A DNA stretch of 64,000 nt from Lepidostoma basale. Lineage: Eukaryota; Arthropoda; Insecta; Trichoptera; Lepidostomatidae. Made by a program: the position numbers and the translations under genes. Under the pieces are notes generated by a model. The model saw nothing but the letters and a program-made list of their open reading frames with translations, was not told where the DNA came from and did not search any database. The stretch is from the NCBI GenBank assembly GCA_022606425.2, contig JAHDVF020000016.1, positions 5,734,501 to 5,798,500 of the forward strand, read 5' to 3'. This document shows positions 11,441 to 22,886 of this stretch, in pieces. Within the stretch, counting starts at the first letter, position 1. Every line of letters starts with the position of its first letter.

Positions 11441-11900
11441 ATTTTGCGAAATCTCAGCTCCAAATATTCAGCAGTAGTGTTAAAAGCGTACTGCTGTACG
11501 GATGTGAAACTTGGAAATCTACCACAGACGTTATTGGTAAACTCCAGGTGTTTATAAATAAGTACCGCTCAATAGTGTCAAATGCCATTCTCTGGACCAT
11601 GGCAGGCAAAAAGCCAATTAGAGAACAAGTCGCTAGACGCAAATGGCAGTGGATCGGTCACACTCTGAGACGGCACCCAGCCTGCATCGCTCAGGGCGCA
11701 CTAGACTGGTCCCCTATGGGTGGAAAGAGAAAGCGAGGCAGACCTAGAGCCACCTGGAAAAGAACCCTGCAGGACGTGATTAAGGCAGCAGGCCTCACTT
11801 GGGATGATGTTAGGCATCAGGCATGCGATAGAGTCGGGTGAAGAAGGTTCCTTGAGGCCCTATGCACCACGTAGGTGTGACAGGACATAAAGAAGAAGAA
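11441..11900 (+). mobile_element. LINE family B, 5'-truncated copy
   Basis: Encodes [40 protein letters not shown] in an open stretch, then [39 protein letters not shown]... through [20 protein letters not shown], ending in an AAGAAGAAG tail. A short deletion relative to the 43-kb copy is seen near residue 87. Confidence 0.85.
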
Positions 11901-11934
11901 GAATGCCCATTGCCTGTGGGTACAAGCATTAGGA

Positions 11935-12230
11935 ACACAAAAAGATCTAGGTCTGTCTTCTGTGCCACCCGATGCTGCTAAATATTCCTATCCTAGAATG
12001 ACAGACTTTGTCACACTCCGGACAGGGATATTCTGCCTCTACAGCTGGACCCCATGCTCTCCGTCTCTTCGGCCCCTGGCACATAGCCATGAATCTTCTC
12101 CACTCCGCCCTATCGGTTTGCCAACTGCTCCCAGTCCATTTGTCTGTCTACACTCTTTACTGCAGTATGCAGGTTGTCCTTATATCTCTTGCGCTGTCCT
12201 CTGTGCTTCCTTTTCCCTTCTAATATTCTT
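11935..12230 (-). mobile_element. Reverse-transcriptase element 3' end with C2H2 finger remnant
   Basis: The minus strand encodes EYPCPECDKVCHSRIG (start of a C2H2 finger) after an upstream KDNLHTAVKSVDRQMDWEQL segment. This layout matches the C-terminal zinc finger of some insect RTE-type ORF2 proteins. Frames are broken. Confidence 0.55.
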
Positions 12231-12235
12231 CTTAT

Positions 12236-12395
12236 TTTGTCCTGTCACACCTCCGTGGTGCATAGGGCCTCCAAGGAACGTTCTCCACCCGACTATCGCA
12301 TGCCTGATGCCTAACATCATCCCAAGCGAGGCCTGCTGCCTTAACCTCGTTCTGCAGCGTTCTTCTCCAGGTGGCTCCAGGTCTGCCTCGCTGAT
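12236..12395 (-). mobile_element. LINE family B 3' fragment
   Basis: Short inverse-oriented 3' end with the same CACCACGGAGG terminus. It breaks off at about 12390 into SINE sequence. Confidence 0.7.
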
Positions 12396-12492
12396 GACAG
12401 AGAGTGTCTTTGATCTGGTGCAGAACTCACGTCACAATAAAATGGCGATAAATTAGCTACCTATCACATGTCACGAGAATCAAAATGATGAA
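12392..12492 (+). mobile_element. SINE fragment (3' part)
   Basis: Matches the SINE body from the GTGTCTTTGATCTGG region to the A-rich end. The tRNA-like head is missing. Confidence 0.65.
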
Positions 12493-12494
12493 GA

Positions 12495-12995
12495 AAAAAA
12501 TTCTGAGGTATCTCTACATGACAGGGAGTATGGTAGTTATCCGTGGCTCTATCCCACCGCATTTCTTATGGAAATGCTCGGAACCAATCTCTACAGCTTC
12601 AAAGAGATGGGCATCTCATAACCCATTTCTTTAGATTAATCAGGGGATATTTCGAGAACTTGGCCGTGCTAGAGGATGTTGGGCTTTTTGTCCCTGATAG
12701 ATATCTCCGACAGCGACAGCACAGATTGTTTTACTTGCCAGCCGCCAGAACCAATCTACCTCTGGTGACACCGGTGGGAAGAGGAATTAGTTTGCTGAAC
12801 GCGGTCTCCTCCGAGATCGATGTCTTTCATATTAGTGAAGGTACGTTCAGGGGACAAATACTCTCGACTTTGGAAAGTATCTTGTCTTCCCAATGTCGAA
12901 CCATCTAATGTGTTTCTGGTATTATGTTGAATGTGTATAATATTTTACCTGTACTCAATAGATGCCTTAAACATTTTGCTGTTTGTAATGTCTTT
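12495..12995 (+). mobile_element. Jockey/Daphne-like LINE 3' end
   Basis: Encodes pieces such as [20 protein letters not shown] and [10 protein letters not shown] before a long 3' region ending GATGCCTTAAACATTTTGC. Frames are interrupted. Copies lie at 7210, 18830, 31870 and 41230. Confidence 0.75.
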
Positions 12996-13358
12996 TGATT
13001 TGACAGCTACCTTTACATCCATTTGGCTTGTAAAGAGCAATTCAACAAAATAATAATAAAAATAATTGATGAAATAACTGACCATAATATTACATAAAAG
13101 ACTTTTATATTTGTATATAAACATGTTACAAGGGGCTAACGCAAATAAATTTAAATATATAAATGTTTTTTTTTAGACAATTATATGACTATACAATTAA
13201 AAAATCATTGTACACATTTGCTTGTTACTTGAGCATATATAACATGTCTATAAATACAATTATATAATGAAAACTGGGGAAAGATTTTTGGAAGTAACTA
13301 AGTCAATTTGGCTATTGTGTTGTTTTAAATTTGTTTATAGCATAGCACATCCATTATT
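12996..13358. other. Spacer downstream of SDR1
   Basis: AT-rich; it would hold the SDR1 3' UTR. No gene recognised. Confidence 0.5.
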
Positions 13359-16300
13359 TTATCCACACAGCCTGGTTCCAACAGGTTGGATTGTCAGTTC
13401 TGCAATCTGAAATAGGAAACAGTTAACAATTTAAATATATTAATTCCACAGGGTTGGAATAACCACAATGACAATTCATAATAAGGTGATCTCCACACTG
13501 TTCTATCCTGATATACCTCTCTAACTTTCTCTATATTACATTGTGACATGCACACTTGTTAATTTTTCCCACTTCAGTCAAGGCTGCCTTTTAAGAAGAC
13601 TTGTTTTATTAACCCTTTATCTATAATTAGAAATAAGAATATCATTTAAATATTTTCATGCTTTCAGCAATGATTTTATATTTAAAAACTGGTAGTCGAA
13701 AATGACGAATGAAGTTGGATTTATCATTTATTTATTTTTAATTAGATTAACATAAAATTGTGTTAAATAAATTAACCGACCTATGCATTGAACATATGTG
13801 ATATGCACACTTTGACTGTTCTATTCTGCGTTATCCAATATCACCTACGTGCTTGAGAAAAAATAATAAATATACATAAATTCTGCAAACCGTTAGGAAT
13901 ACGCATATGTCTAACAACCATTGAGTACAAGTCTTTACAAGTATGATAGTTCTTCAAGGGCAGACGAAGTGTGCGCTCGAGTCTTTGATGTTTCATTAAT
14001 AACTAATTTAATTTAATTAATAAAGAGGAGGTTTTTTGCAAATTTTTTTTAAAGTTACCTGCAGGTAGGGTGGTAAATTTTAGGTATATTATATAATTAA
14101 TACGAATGAAAACATCAGTTTTGTAGAAGTTTTATTACATCTTATGGAAATGACATGTTTCGCCCTTCTAAGGCATTATCAAATGTGACGAAATTTCAGC
14201 TTGTTGCTGTTTATATACACTAGTAATTGAAGCAGAATATGGTAATTAACGAAAATTGATGTGACTTTATATATTTTTAACAAATAATTATTTGGGTATG
14301 TCCAGAAATACTGGAAAGTGTTACTTGGAACTTGTCAAATAAAGTCTCGTCAAGTAAAATATAATAAAACTTCTAGAAAACTGACGTTTTCATTTGTATT
14401 AATTATTTAATGTGTATTCAAGTGTTGTTGGGACACATGCGTTTCACATTATTTTTATTCAAGCGCGTACGTGATAAGGGATAACGCAGAATGGTACAGT
14501 CAAAGTGTTTGTATCACACACATTCATATGCTTAGGGCGGTTTAAATGAAAAACACGTAATTAAATAGTTTGCTTATTACCTGAACATTTGGTTTTGTAC
14601 TAAGAATGTAGAGTACCCCTTCGGCTATGTCAGAAGACTCGATGAAAGGCAGAACAGAGAGAGGTGAGACCCCTCCATTGTCTACGATTCTCTTTGTCAT
14701 ATTTGCAATTAGCTCTGTTGCTACTAGACCAGGACTTACGCTCTGAAATAAATAAATAAAATATTATTGAAATGAAACATTATTATTCAGACATCATTGG
14801 AAGAGTGGCAGCGCTAAAACAGCCCTGGCAGGCCATGTCGCACACAGCTCTGACGATAGATGGACAAAACGCCTTATTTCTTGGTGTCCTGGAACTGTGA
14901 CTCAGGATGTCCCCAAATTCGATGGAGGAATGACATGGACATGGATGCGGGTTACCTTGGATCAAGAGAAATGGAAGCAGTTGGAAAAGCATAATATTAC
15001 TACACTTTTAATTTGTTTTTACACCACTTTATTTTGGTACAACTAATTAGGGTTGGTACTTATGGTCTTGAAACTGTTACATTGTCCAAACAAAGTGCCG
15101 AGAAACTACGAGTGACCCAAAGAGCCATGGAAAGAGCCATGTTAGGAATAAGCCTAAGAGACAGAGTCAGAAACGATACGGTGAGAGAAAAAAAAAAGGT
15201 CACTGACATCATCAACCGGGTGGCGACTCTAAAATGGCAATGGGCAGGTCACGTAGCCAGAAGCTCATATGAAAAGTGGACAAGAAGACTGCTGACTTGG
15301 AGACCGTGAATGGCAAAGAGAAGTGCAGGACGACCGCTACTACGGTGGAAGGATGATCTGAACAGGTACGTCGGAATAACCTGGATGCAGTCTGCACAGG
15401 ACAGAGTGACATGGAAGCGAATGGAGGAGGCCTTTGTCCAGGAGTGGACGGGAATAGGCTGAGGAAGAAGAAGAAGAACTAGGGTTACAAATATCTTTTG
15501 TATCCCTGATGAAGCTCCGACGGGAGCGAAACCAGTTGGTTGTACCAAAATAAAGTGGAGTTTGAACAAATCAAAAGTATATTCATATTATATTTTATAA
15601 TGCCACACCACAAACTAAGTGCTTCATATGAAAGTATACAGATGGAGAAGGCTTACATGCACAAGTGGACGGATACAGACTAATAATTCAAACGAAACAG
15701 TGCTACGGCCGCCAAAAATAGTTTAAGCTTATGTCTGTAAACACCAAACTGTACATTTGAAAAAGACAAAATGGAAATTGATCGATAAATATTTAAGCTA
15801 TACGATCGATAAATACTTTAAGCTAAGTCATTTTCAAATGTTATCATTTGTTTATTTAGAAAGTAAGTTTACAAAGGATGGGAGAGTGGAGAAGAATATT
15901 GAAAGAAGGGTTGGGGCAGGCAACAGAGTAAATGGTGCACTTAAAGTTGTCATCGCAAACACAAGCCTATCCAAAAAAACTAAGATGGCAGTGCATTATG
16001 ATGTTCTTGTGCCAACCCTTATGCATGGAAGTGAAGCATGGAACTGGCAAAAGAAGGAGGAAAGTAGAATAAATGCAGTAGAAATGAGATCTCTAAATGT
16101 GTGGTAAATCTGTAGATGATAGAGTGTCAAATGCAAGTATAAGAAGTGAATGAAAGTGGTATGAAAAAAATAATGAAAGGGTCGTTAAGATGGTTTGGAC
16201 ACATGGAAAGAATGAGTGAAGAGAGAATGGTGAAGAAGGTATATGTAAACGACGTGAATGGAAGTAGAAATAGAGCAAGGCTGAGGTAATCGTGGCACAA

Positions 16301-19300
16301 TCAAATCAATCAAATATTAAATGCCGGTCACGTGAGGAGTCGGAGAAATCAACGTGCGTGCAAGACAATATGTATGAATGTAGAGGAATCGAGAGAAGTA
16401 TGTCAGGACAGAACAGTGTGGCGAGACAACGTGATGGTTAGTTAGTTAGTTATTTTATTTTCTGTATTGGTTATAAGAATTTAAAAAATAGACATTTTTT
16501 ATGATGGATAATACTTACAGAAACTTTAATCTTGGATTGTAAATTAGCTAGTTCAAAGGCTACTGATTGTGTGAGAGCAGTGACTGCGAACTTGCTTGCT
16601 GGGTACATACCGGCAGTTATTCCTTTGAATTTGGGTACTTGGTGACCGACAATACTGAAATACAATATTTCACATAAAGAAAAATAAGTTATTATTTATA
16701 AGATAAAGAAAAACGATTGCTAAAACATTCTAGAATTTCAAGCAAAGTGTCCTCTAACAATTAAACTTACAAGTGGACTTCCACGATTACTTTTAACCTT
16801 GAAAGGAAGCATTGGTGTTTTGTAGCTTGTTTTTATTTGTCACAACCTGTGCATGTGAGTTGCGGGGATGTTAATGTAAAAAATAATTCAGCCACGCTTA
16901 CGATAAACGCATCAACTAGGGTTTTTGTCGAAATTGAGTTATTACATTATCTGGTATCAGGAAAACGAGATATACAATTTTCTCAAAGTGACATTTCATG
17001 ATTTCTTCATTTTCTCGGTTTTTCAGTTTTCATCAACGCATTAACTAAGACTTTGAGTGCAGTTTTATTTATCAAGAACGCACTAAATGTACAGACTTGT
17101 TTTCTAGCATTCAATAGCTTCTTTTAATTTATTATGTTTCATCATTTTTGACTCTATACTGTCTGTAATTGTTCCTTCTAATTACTGTTTTATTATTATT
17201 ATTATTATTATTATATTTTCCATCTTTAATATTTTCTCCTATAAATAATAACTAACCGTTCTTTTAATTCAAATATTTAGGTGCCTAACTCAATTTCAGC
17301 AAGAACTTCAAAATTATATCAATGAAAATTTTAAATTTACCTAGGAACAAATACACATAAAGATTAGAAAAATCACGAAAATTTGACATTTGATGTAGTT
17401 AGTTAACACCTGATGATGTCAACATAGGTTGATGAAACAGCTGTCGCGTAAAATAAAATACAATTATGGTACAAAAACAAAGTTATTTAATTTAACAGTT
17501 TAAAATGTTAATTTTTATTTATTTCACAAATCTATTGAAAATAAATTTGCTATAAGCACCTTATTCTGAGAAATGAATGTGCCAACCAGTTTCGATTTCG
17601 TCAGCACCGGTGCTTTTCAAAATGGGGTATGCGAACTGATTTAAAAGCCATTGGAAGTATCTGTATAATATTACCTGTTAATGTTGATGATATGACCATC
17701 ATCACCTCTGATTCTCATAGTTTTAAGTGCTTCCCTAGTGGCAATACTCAGTGAAATAACATTAAGGTTCAATACGTTTTGCCAATCCACAGTGTTTCCA
17801 GCTATAAAAAACAAATATTAAATTTAGTACTTATATTTTCCGTTTTCCCAAAAGGGTAGGCAGAGATTCTCTCTACTCTATCTTGACACACCTCTCTAGA
17901 TTCCTCTACATTCATACAGCGAGTCATGCACACACGTCGAATTTTAACATAGCTGACTTTAAAATTTGATTGATTTGGTCATGCCATGTTTCCCTTGGTC
18001 TTCCTCGACTCTGTATTTCATTTACATCGTTGACGTATACTTTTTTAACCATACTTTCTTCATCCACGCGTTCCACATGACCAAACCAACGCAGTGATCC
18101 TTTCATAATTTTGTTCATAATACTTTCTTCAGCTCTACATTCTGTCCTAATATCAGCATTTATAAATCTATCATAAACATACTTCTATGGGATCTCATCT
18201 CTACTGCATTTATTCAACTCTCATCCTTCTTCTGCCAGTTCCATGCTTCACTTCCTTACATAAGGGTTGGAACTAGAACTCCATTGTGAAAAGCCAATTT
18301 TGCACTCATTGATTTCATAATTACTACAAAATAGAGTTCTTATAAATTAACGGAGCCACACGCAACTGATTTACATAAATCCTGATAATATAAATCGTTT
18401 ATTAGTTTCCTAAATACGAGTGCATAGGAACACTCATAATAATTTCGATATTATGACAATACTAACATGTTTTTTATGACATTAAGATTTTTAAATCACT
18501 TTGGCAAAATAAATTGAGTTTTTTTATTTATTTATATAATATATTGAAAATATTTTATTAGTAATTGCACACAAAAGTTTATTTACTATATGATTCTCAA
18601 TCCCCAAAAAAATTAATATTAAATTTCATTTATTATTTTTGCATAAATACTTGGTCACCAAAATAAAAGTTTAAATTGTTATTTTTATGATTTAAGTATT
18701 TACTTTATAAATATATAATAAAATAGTTTTACTGTATTCCTATAAGTAGAGAGCTTATTATATTCTTTATTTGAAGCTTGTAGAGAAAAATAAACTCATA
18801 AATGCGGGAAAAGTAGCATTTAAATCAAATCAAATCAGTTTATTTTCACAACAAAAAAAAAGTTTAAAGTCATCTGTAGAGAACATGTTAAATATAATAT
18901 TTAATACCAGGAATACATGAGAGATGGTTCGATATAAGGAATACAAGATACTCTCTAAAGTGAAGAGTATTTGGCTTCTGTTTATGTACATTAAAATCAA
19001 TATTATAAAAATCCACAGTGTTAAATTAATCTCAAATTGAAATAAAATAAAATAAAATTTGAGTGGATTAAAATATATCACAGATATGCTATTAACAATT
19101 ATAACTTGGCAACTAGTTACAATATTAGATAATGTCAATTAGTACCATTTTACATGAAACTTTTATTTTGGAATAACATTTTTGTTATGAAAATAGACTA
19201 GTTGTTTTTTTCTTTTTTTAATTTTTTTGTGAGGTATATGTATTTAGGGTACTTACTAATAAATGAGGAAACCCTGTGTATGCCAGCATTGTTGATGAGC

Positions 19301-21296
19301 AAGTCCACTCCACCTAACGTATTCTCAACCCATCTGAAGGCATTCAGAATGTCCTCTTCTTTGGTCAAGTCACATACAACGGGATGAATGGTTCCGTTGG
19401 TCAAGGCGCTCAATTCCTAAAAGATAACCGCACTAAATAACAGTAGATTGTGTCTAACTATAGAAATATTAAATTGGAAGAGAAATCATCAAATTAGAAA
19501 TTGAAACACATATTTTGCCAACCAGACTACCGAAAATTATGTCCAGATGGGTGCCACACGATAAGAGACCCAAAGGCATATCATAGAGGATTCCCACTGC
19601 TTACTCGAAGACAGCTTCACTCTTTCAAACCCTAGATTGGTCCCTCGACCATGCAGGACTTACTTACTCCTCCACACTTTGGATGTCGGTCCACTCCCTC
19701 ACGTTTTGCAGCCAGAACATTTGTCTCCTACCAGGCCCTCGGCGTCCCTCAATTTTCCCCTCCAATATCAGTTGGAGAAGTGGTACTTTTCCCCACGCAG
19801 TATATGATCCAGATGTGAGATCTTTTAATAAATTTTAGTAAATTTATAAAAATAAAAAACTTTATAATAAATAAAATAAAAAGGAGGGTCACAAAACCAT
19901 TAAAAGAACTCACACATGGTACATTACAGCGAGAAATCAAAGGAGGGATAGAGGAGACAAACGCGGAATGGGGAGAGTGGAAGACATACTTTATAACGTT
20001 AAGGAGATGGGATTGGTTTAAGGGAGCAAAAACATAACACATAACAACTAATATAATTAAAGATATAGACGCCAGATAAAAATGAATGTCTGTGTGTTTG
20101 TTCCCTATGCATTCACGCATCATTCATTCGATTGAGATGAAACTTTGTATAGTTGTTGTTGGTAGTATTGGTGTTTCAACTGACATATTTTGGAGCCGAT
20201 AAATGATTCCAAGATGATATATGGCAACTTTTAAAATTCATCATCGCATAGGAAAATACTATCGATAATGTACAATAGATTGCCCCCGACAAGAAACACT
20301 TTGACAGTTGTTTGACGGTGTTTCTTCTAAATCTTTATATTCGCCTTCACTTTGTGTTGCGAATTCATATTTAAGCAAATATAACTCCACTTGGTATTTT
20401 TACAAAACTTTATTACACTTTTCTTCCCAACATTTTCAGTGCAACTCCACATATTCTCTCGATGTGAGTATGGAAAGTCAGCCTTTCCAATAAACAATAC
20501 CAAGATCCATTATCGTTGAAACACACTAAGTTGCTGGTTATCCATTGTGTATCTGTAATAAACTGTACGCAATGCTCTCGTAAAAGATAAAATTATGCAT
20601 TTAGAGATATTGACATTAATTTGATTAGTTTTACTCCAGCGGACAATATTATTTACATCTGACTGAAGAAGGAGGCAATCTTTATGGCTCTTTATCTCAA
20701 GGAATAATTTAAGATCATCTGCAAATAAAAGAAATCGCGAAAATTTTATAACCCTCGCGATAACATTAATGAAGATGGTGAAGAAGAGTAGACCAAAGTT
20801 TGAGCCCTGTGGCACTCCAGAATATACGGGTAAAAGTGCAGATTGAAATATACCGTATGAGGCAAACTGTTTCCTCTCCCTCAGGTAGCTAATAAAAAAT
20901 ATAACTAACTTAGAAGAGAAACCAAATTCCGACAGCTTTCGCAGAAGTGATATCATAACAGTGTTATAAATTTTAACAGTTAATTAAGTATAATTGAAAA
21001 AGACTTTGCAACGATTGCCGGGTATTGGCTAGTTCTTCATAAATAGCATTTAACTTGGTATATATGTGATTGATCTAGAAATATGTGTGATTATCAACCT
21101 TTAATCTTCCTTCTCTCCTGGCCAGTCCAGCAACGATGACTCCTCTATCGGCGAGAGCCACAGCAATCTCAGCTCCAATTCCAGAGCTGGCACCTGTCAC
21201 CACCGCCACCTTCCCTGTCCATCTCCATTCTCCTACGACTCCTATACTCAGAAGAGCAGCAGAAAATACGAGAAACAGGAACCTCAATGACAGCAT
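13359..21296 (-). CDS. SDR1: short-chain dehydrogenase/reductase (DHRS11/farnesol dehydrogenase-like), 6 exons
   Basis: Six exons on the minus strand join in frame: 21296-21099, 19416-19257, 17801-17675, 16654-16519, 14742-14581 and 13406-13359 (831 nt, 276 aa). All introns are GT-AG. Residues 1-22 are a hydrophobic leader ending before EWRW, so the protein probably enters the ER or is membrane-anchored. The SDR core follows: cofactor loop [13 protein letters not shown] (an Arg pair suggesting NADP(H)), NNAG, the LNLNV Asn, NINS with the catalytic Ser split across exons 3/4, and YPASK with the catalytic Tyr and Lys. It ends [10 protein letters not shown], as in insect DHRS11-type proteins. 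Family knowledge: these enzymes oxidise or reduce alcohols and ketones, including farnesol. The substrate here is unknown. The introns hold several LINE, MITE and hammerhead-like remnants. The start is the Met preceding the hydrophobic stretch; an upstream in-frame Met at 21350 is possible. SDR2 and SDR3 are paralogs. Confidence 0.9.
13778..14020. repeat. MITE-like repeat, copy 2 of 3 (inverse), in SDR1 intron 5
   Basis: Reverse complement of the 5178-5408 unit with substitutions; edges TTAACCGACCTATGC and ATTAATAACTAATTTAA. Confidence 0.5.
14095..14400 (-). repeat. Penelope-like/hammerhead-related repeat in SDR1 intron 5
   Basis: Inverted ends GAAAACATCAGTTTTGTAGA and TCTAGAAAACTGACGTTTTC. 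The minus strand reads TTTGATAATGCCTTAGAAGG then GCGAAACATGTC. The same unit recurs at 40880, 44403 and 60036. Confidence 0.6.
14405..14550. repeat. MITE-like repeat, copy 3 of 3 (partial)
   Basis: Matches the right half of the 5178-5408 unit, ending CATATGCTTAGGGCGGTTTAA. It abuts the 14095-14400 repeat and ends about 30 bp before SDR1 exon 5. Confidence 0.5.
14790..15475 (+). mobile_element. LINE family E fragments
   Basis: Two pieces. At 14790-15000 there is a decayed end ([16 protein letters not shown]). At 15045-15475 lies a better copy with [64 protein letters not shown] and [17 protein letters not shown]. One frameshift at about 15308; (AAG)n tail. Confidence 0.8.
15495..15555 (+). 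ncRNA. Hammerhead-ribozyme-like motif
   Basis: Core CTGATGA at 15506-15512; helix II GCTCC/GGAGC (514-518 with 523-527) with a GACG loop; GAAA at 15528-15531; a short CCA/TGG helix III and flanking TTTTGTA/TAC(C)AAAA able to pair as helix I. One unpaired base lies between the core and helix II. Such motifs occur in Penelope-like retroelements. Activity is not shown. Confidence 0.4.
15855..16455 (+). mobile_element. LINE family A copy in SDR1 intron 4
   Basis: Encodes [40 protein letters not shown] and [20 protein letters not shown], then frameshifted [16 protein letters not shown] sequence, ending in (GTTA)n at 16438-16453, the family's tail. Confidence 0.85.
16660..17400. other. SDR1 intron 3 sequence without a recognised element
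   Basis: Non-coding; includes a short (TTA)n run near 17190-17215. No mobile element ends identified. Confidence 0.45.
17400..17460 (+). ncRNA. Hammerhead-ribozyme-like motif in SDR1 intron 3
   Basis: CTGATGA at 17410-17416, helix II TCAAC/GTTGA (17419-17423 with 17428-17432), GAAA at 17434-17437, then palindromic CAGCTG and TC. A self-complementary helix III would require dimers, as described for short-helix-III hammerheads. Helix I is weak (C-G, mismatch, C-G, A-U). Confidence 0.35.
17860..18300 (-). mobile_element. LINE family A copy in SDR1 intron 2
   Basis: The minus strand encodes [40 protein letters not shown] and [10 protein letters not shown], with upstream [15 protein letters not shown] sequence. 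Frames are broken by small indels. Confidence 0.85.
18301..18829. other. SDR1 intron 2, AT-rich
   Basis: No recognised element or gene. Confidence 0.45.
18830..18990 (-). mobile_element. Jockey/Daphne-like LINE 3' end
   Basis: The T-rich start TCAGTTTATTTTCACAAC and CATGAGAGATGGTTCGATA match the family's 3' region on the minus strand; only the last ~160 bp remain. Confidence 0.6.
19545..19795 (-). mobile_element. RTE-type LINE family E-like fragment
   Basis: The minus strand encodes [20 protein letters not shown] and [11 protein letters not shown], the GRP-containing C-terminal segment of an RTE reverse transcriptase, followed by decayed sequence. Confidence 0.65.
20390..20956 (-). mobile_element. 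Jockey/Daphne-like reverse transcriptase fragment
   Basis: The minus strand encodes a 148-aa open piece of reverse transcriptase with [20 protein letters not shown] (motif B region) and [17 protein letters not shown] (catalytic YADD-like box, here FADD). Past the stop it continues out of frame as a DLGI...HRENM segment homologous to 31930-32010. It lies in SDR1 intron 1 on the same strand. Confidence 0.8.
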
Positions 21297-21484
21297 CTTG
21301 AATCTTAAAAAAACATATAATATAAATAGGCAAAATCCGAATGTCGTCAAAGAAAGAGTACAAGAATATTTTGAATAGAACAGAGTGAGAGAGGAATACT
21401 TCGATTCTCACCGATAGTAATTCGAAATGCACACGATGCGCATGCCCAAGAACATTTCTGAATTATTTTGAATTTTGTTCTGAT

Positions 21485-21975
21485 TATTATATATCGACTG
21501 AAGCAAATATGGCAGTGCACAATGGAATTCTAGTCCCGACTCTTATGTATGGAAGTGAAGCTTGGAGTTGGCAGAAGAAAGATGAAAGTAGGATAAATGA
21601 AATTAAAGTAGTAGAAATGAGGTCACTAAGAAGAATGTGCCGAAAAACAATGTATGATAGAATATCAATGATGAAGTAAGAAAGGAATGTAAGGCGGATG
21701 AATGCGTGATAAATAAAATTAAGAAAGGGTCACTAAGATGGTTTGGACATATGGAACGAATGGATTAGGGAAGAATGGTCAAAAAGATATATACAAGTAG
21801 TGTGAACGGGAAAAGAAGTCGAGGAAGGCGAAGGAAGACATGACATGACCAAATTAATAGACGATAGGAACATAAAATAGACGATAGGAACAGGATAGAA
21901 CAATGTGACGATCCATCCTCTCTGCCTACCCCTCCGGAGAAACGGCGTGATGGTTAGTTAGTTGGTTAGTTCTGA
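21485..21975 (+). mobile_element. LINE family A copy upstream of SDR1
   Basis: Encodes MYGSEAWSWQKKDESRIN, RRMCRKTMYDRIS and [18 protein letters not shown] pieces with frameshifts, and ends CTCCGGAGAAACGGCGTG then (GTTA)n. Confidence 0.8.
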
Positions 21976-22097
21976 TTATTGTTGTATGACAGTAGTGTAG
22001 AAAAAAAAGGAGAACAATTTGGTGTTGCTAAATGCGAAATGTTTAACCCGTGTGAATAAAAAAGATTAACATTAAAAGTTAAGATTATTACAGATTA

Positions 22098-22500
22098 CAA
22101 GGATTAATTTAATCTCAATAGAGACGAAGATGCAAACTGGAAACTGAATATGGTGATCGAGGTGTTTACAGGACTTATGACCTGTCTTTGGTTGGGTTGA
22201 ACGCACATGTCAGTTTCAATTTACAGACCGGCGCCATCTATGAAGATTAGATTTAAGCATTAAGCAGAAGATCTTTATAACACAATGTGAATTGTGGTGT
22301 TGGATATTAACATATATACAACTTCCAAAAATTTGTCAGACATGGTGGTCATAAGAAAGGTGGAATGGAGAATGTTGTAATTGCATAAGGCGTGCGTTTA
22401 ACCCAACCAAAGACAGGTCATAAGTCCTGTAAACACCTCGATCACCATATTCAGTTTCCAGTTTGCATCTTCGTCTCTATTGAGATAAAATTAATCCTTG
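22098..22500. repeat. Foldback MITE, copy 2 (arms ~110 bp, loop ~175 bp)
   Basis: Arms CAAGGATTAATTT...GGACTTATGACCTGTCTTTGG and their complement enclose a non-coding loop (about 22210-22385). Confidence 0.85.
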
Positions 22501-22886
22501 AATTGATAACCCGCAATGGGTAAATAAAATCCAGTGTTCGTCTACAAGTATTTGTATACATTCAAAATGTTGTATATTACAGATTACGACTGTAAAGTGC
22601 GCGAACTTTAAGTCAATATATCTGAAACAAGCCTTCATCAACAATTTAAATTCAACAACAGTAATTTTTATATACAAAACATCGTTTCATCGTATCAAAG
22701 AGATTTTTGAGAATTATGTATTTTATCAATCAACAAACTGACCCGACGAACTTTGTAATGCCTCAGAATCAATAAATGTTGTATTAACTTTTTAGCTAAA
22801 TTAAAATTAATACAAAAATTAATTAAGTTCAATTAATGTGAAAAAATTAAAATGAATAATATTTTAATTACATTGAAATGAATGTA
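22501..22886. other. AT-rich spacer
   Basis: No recognised gene or element. Confidence 0.45.

Noticed and set aside
11962..12456. Plus-strand 164-codon frame as a gene
   Set aside because: It is the antisense of RTE-type retroelement 3' ends (C2H2 finger piece and LINE B).
19202..19387. Plus-strand frame overlapping SDR1 exon 2
   Set aside because: Shadow of the minus-strand coding exon.
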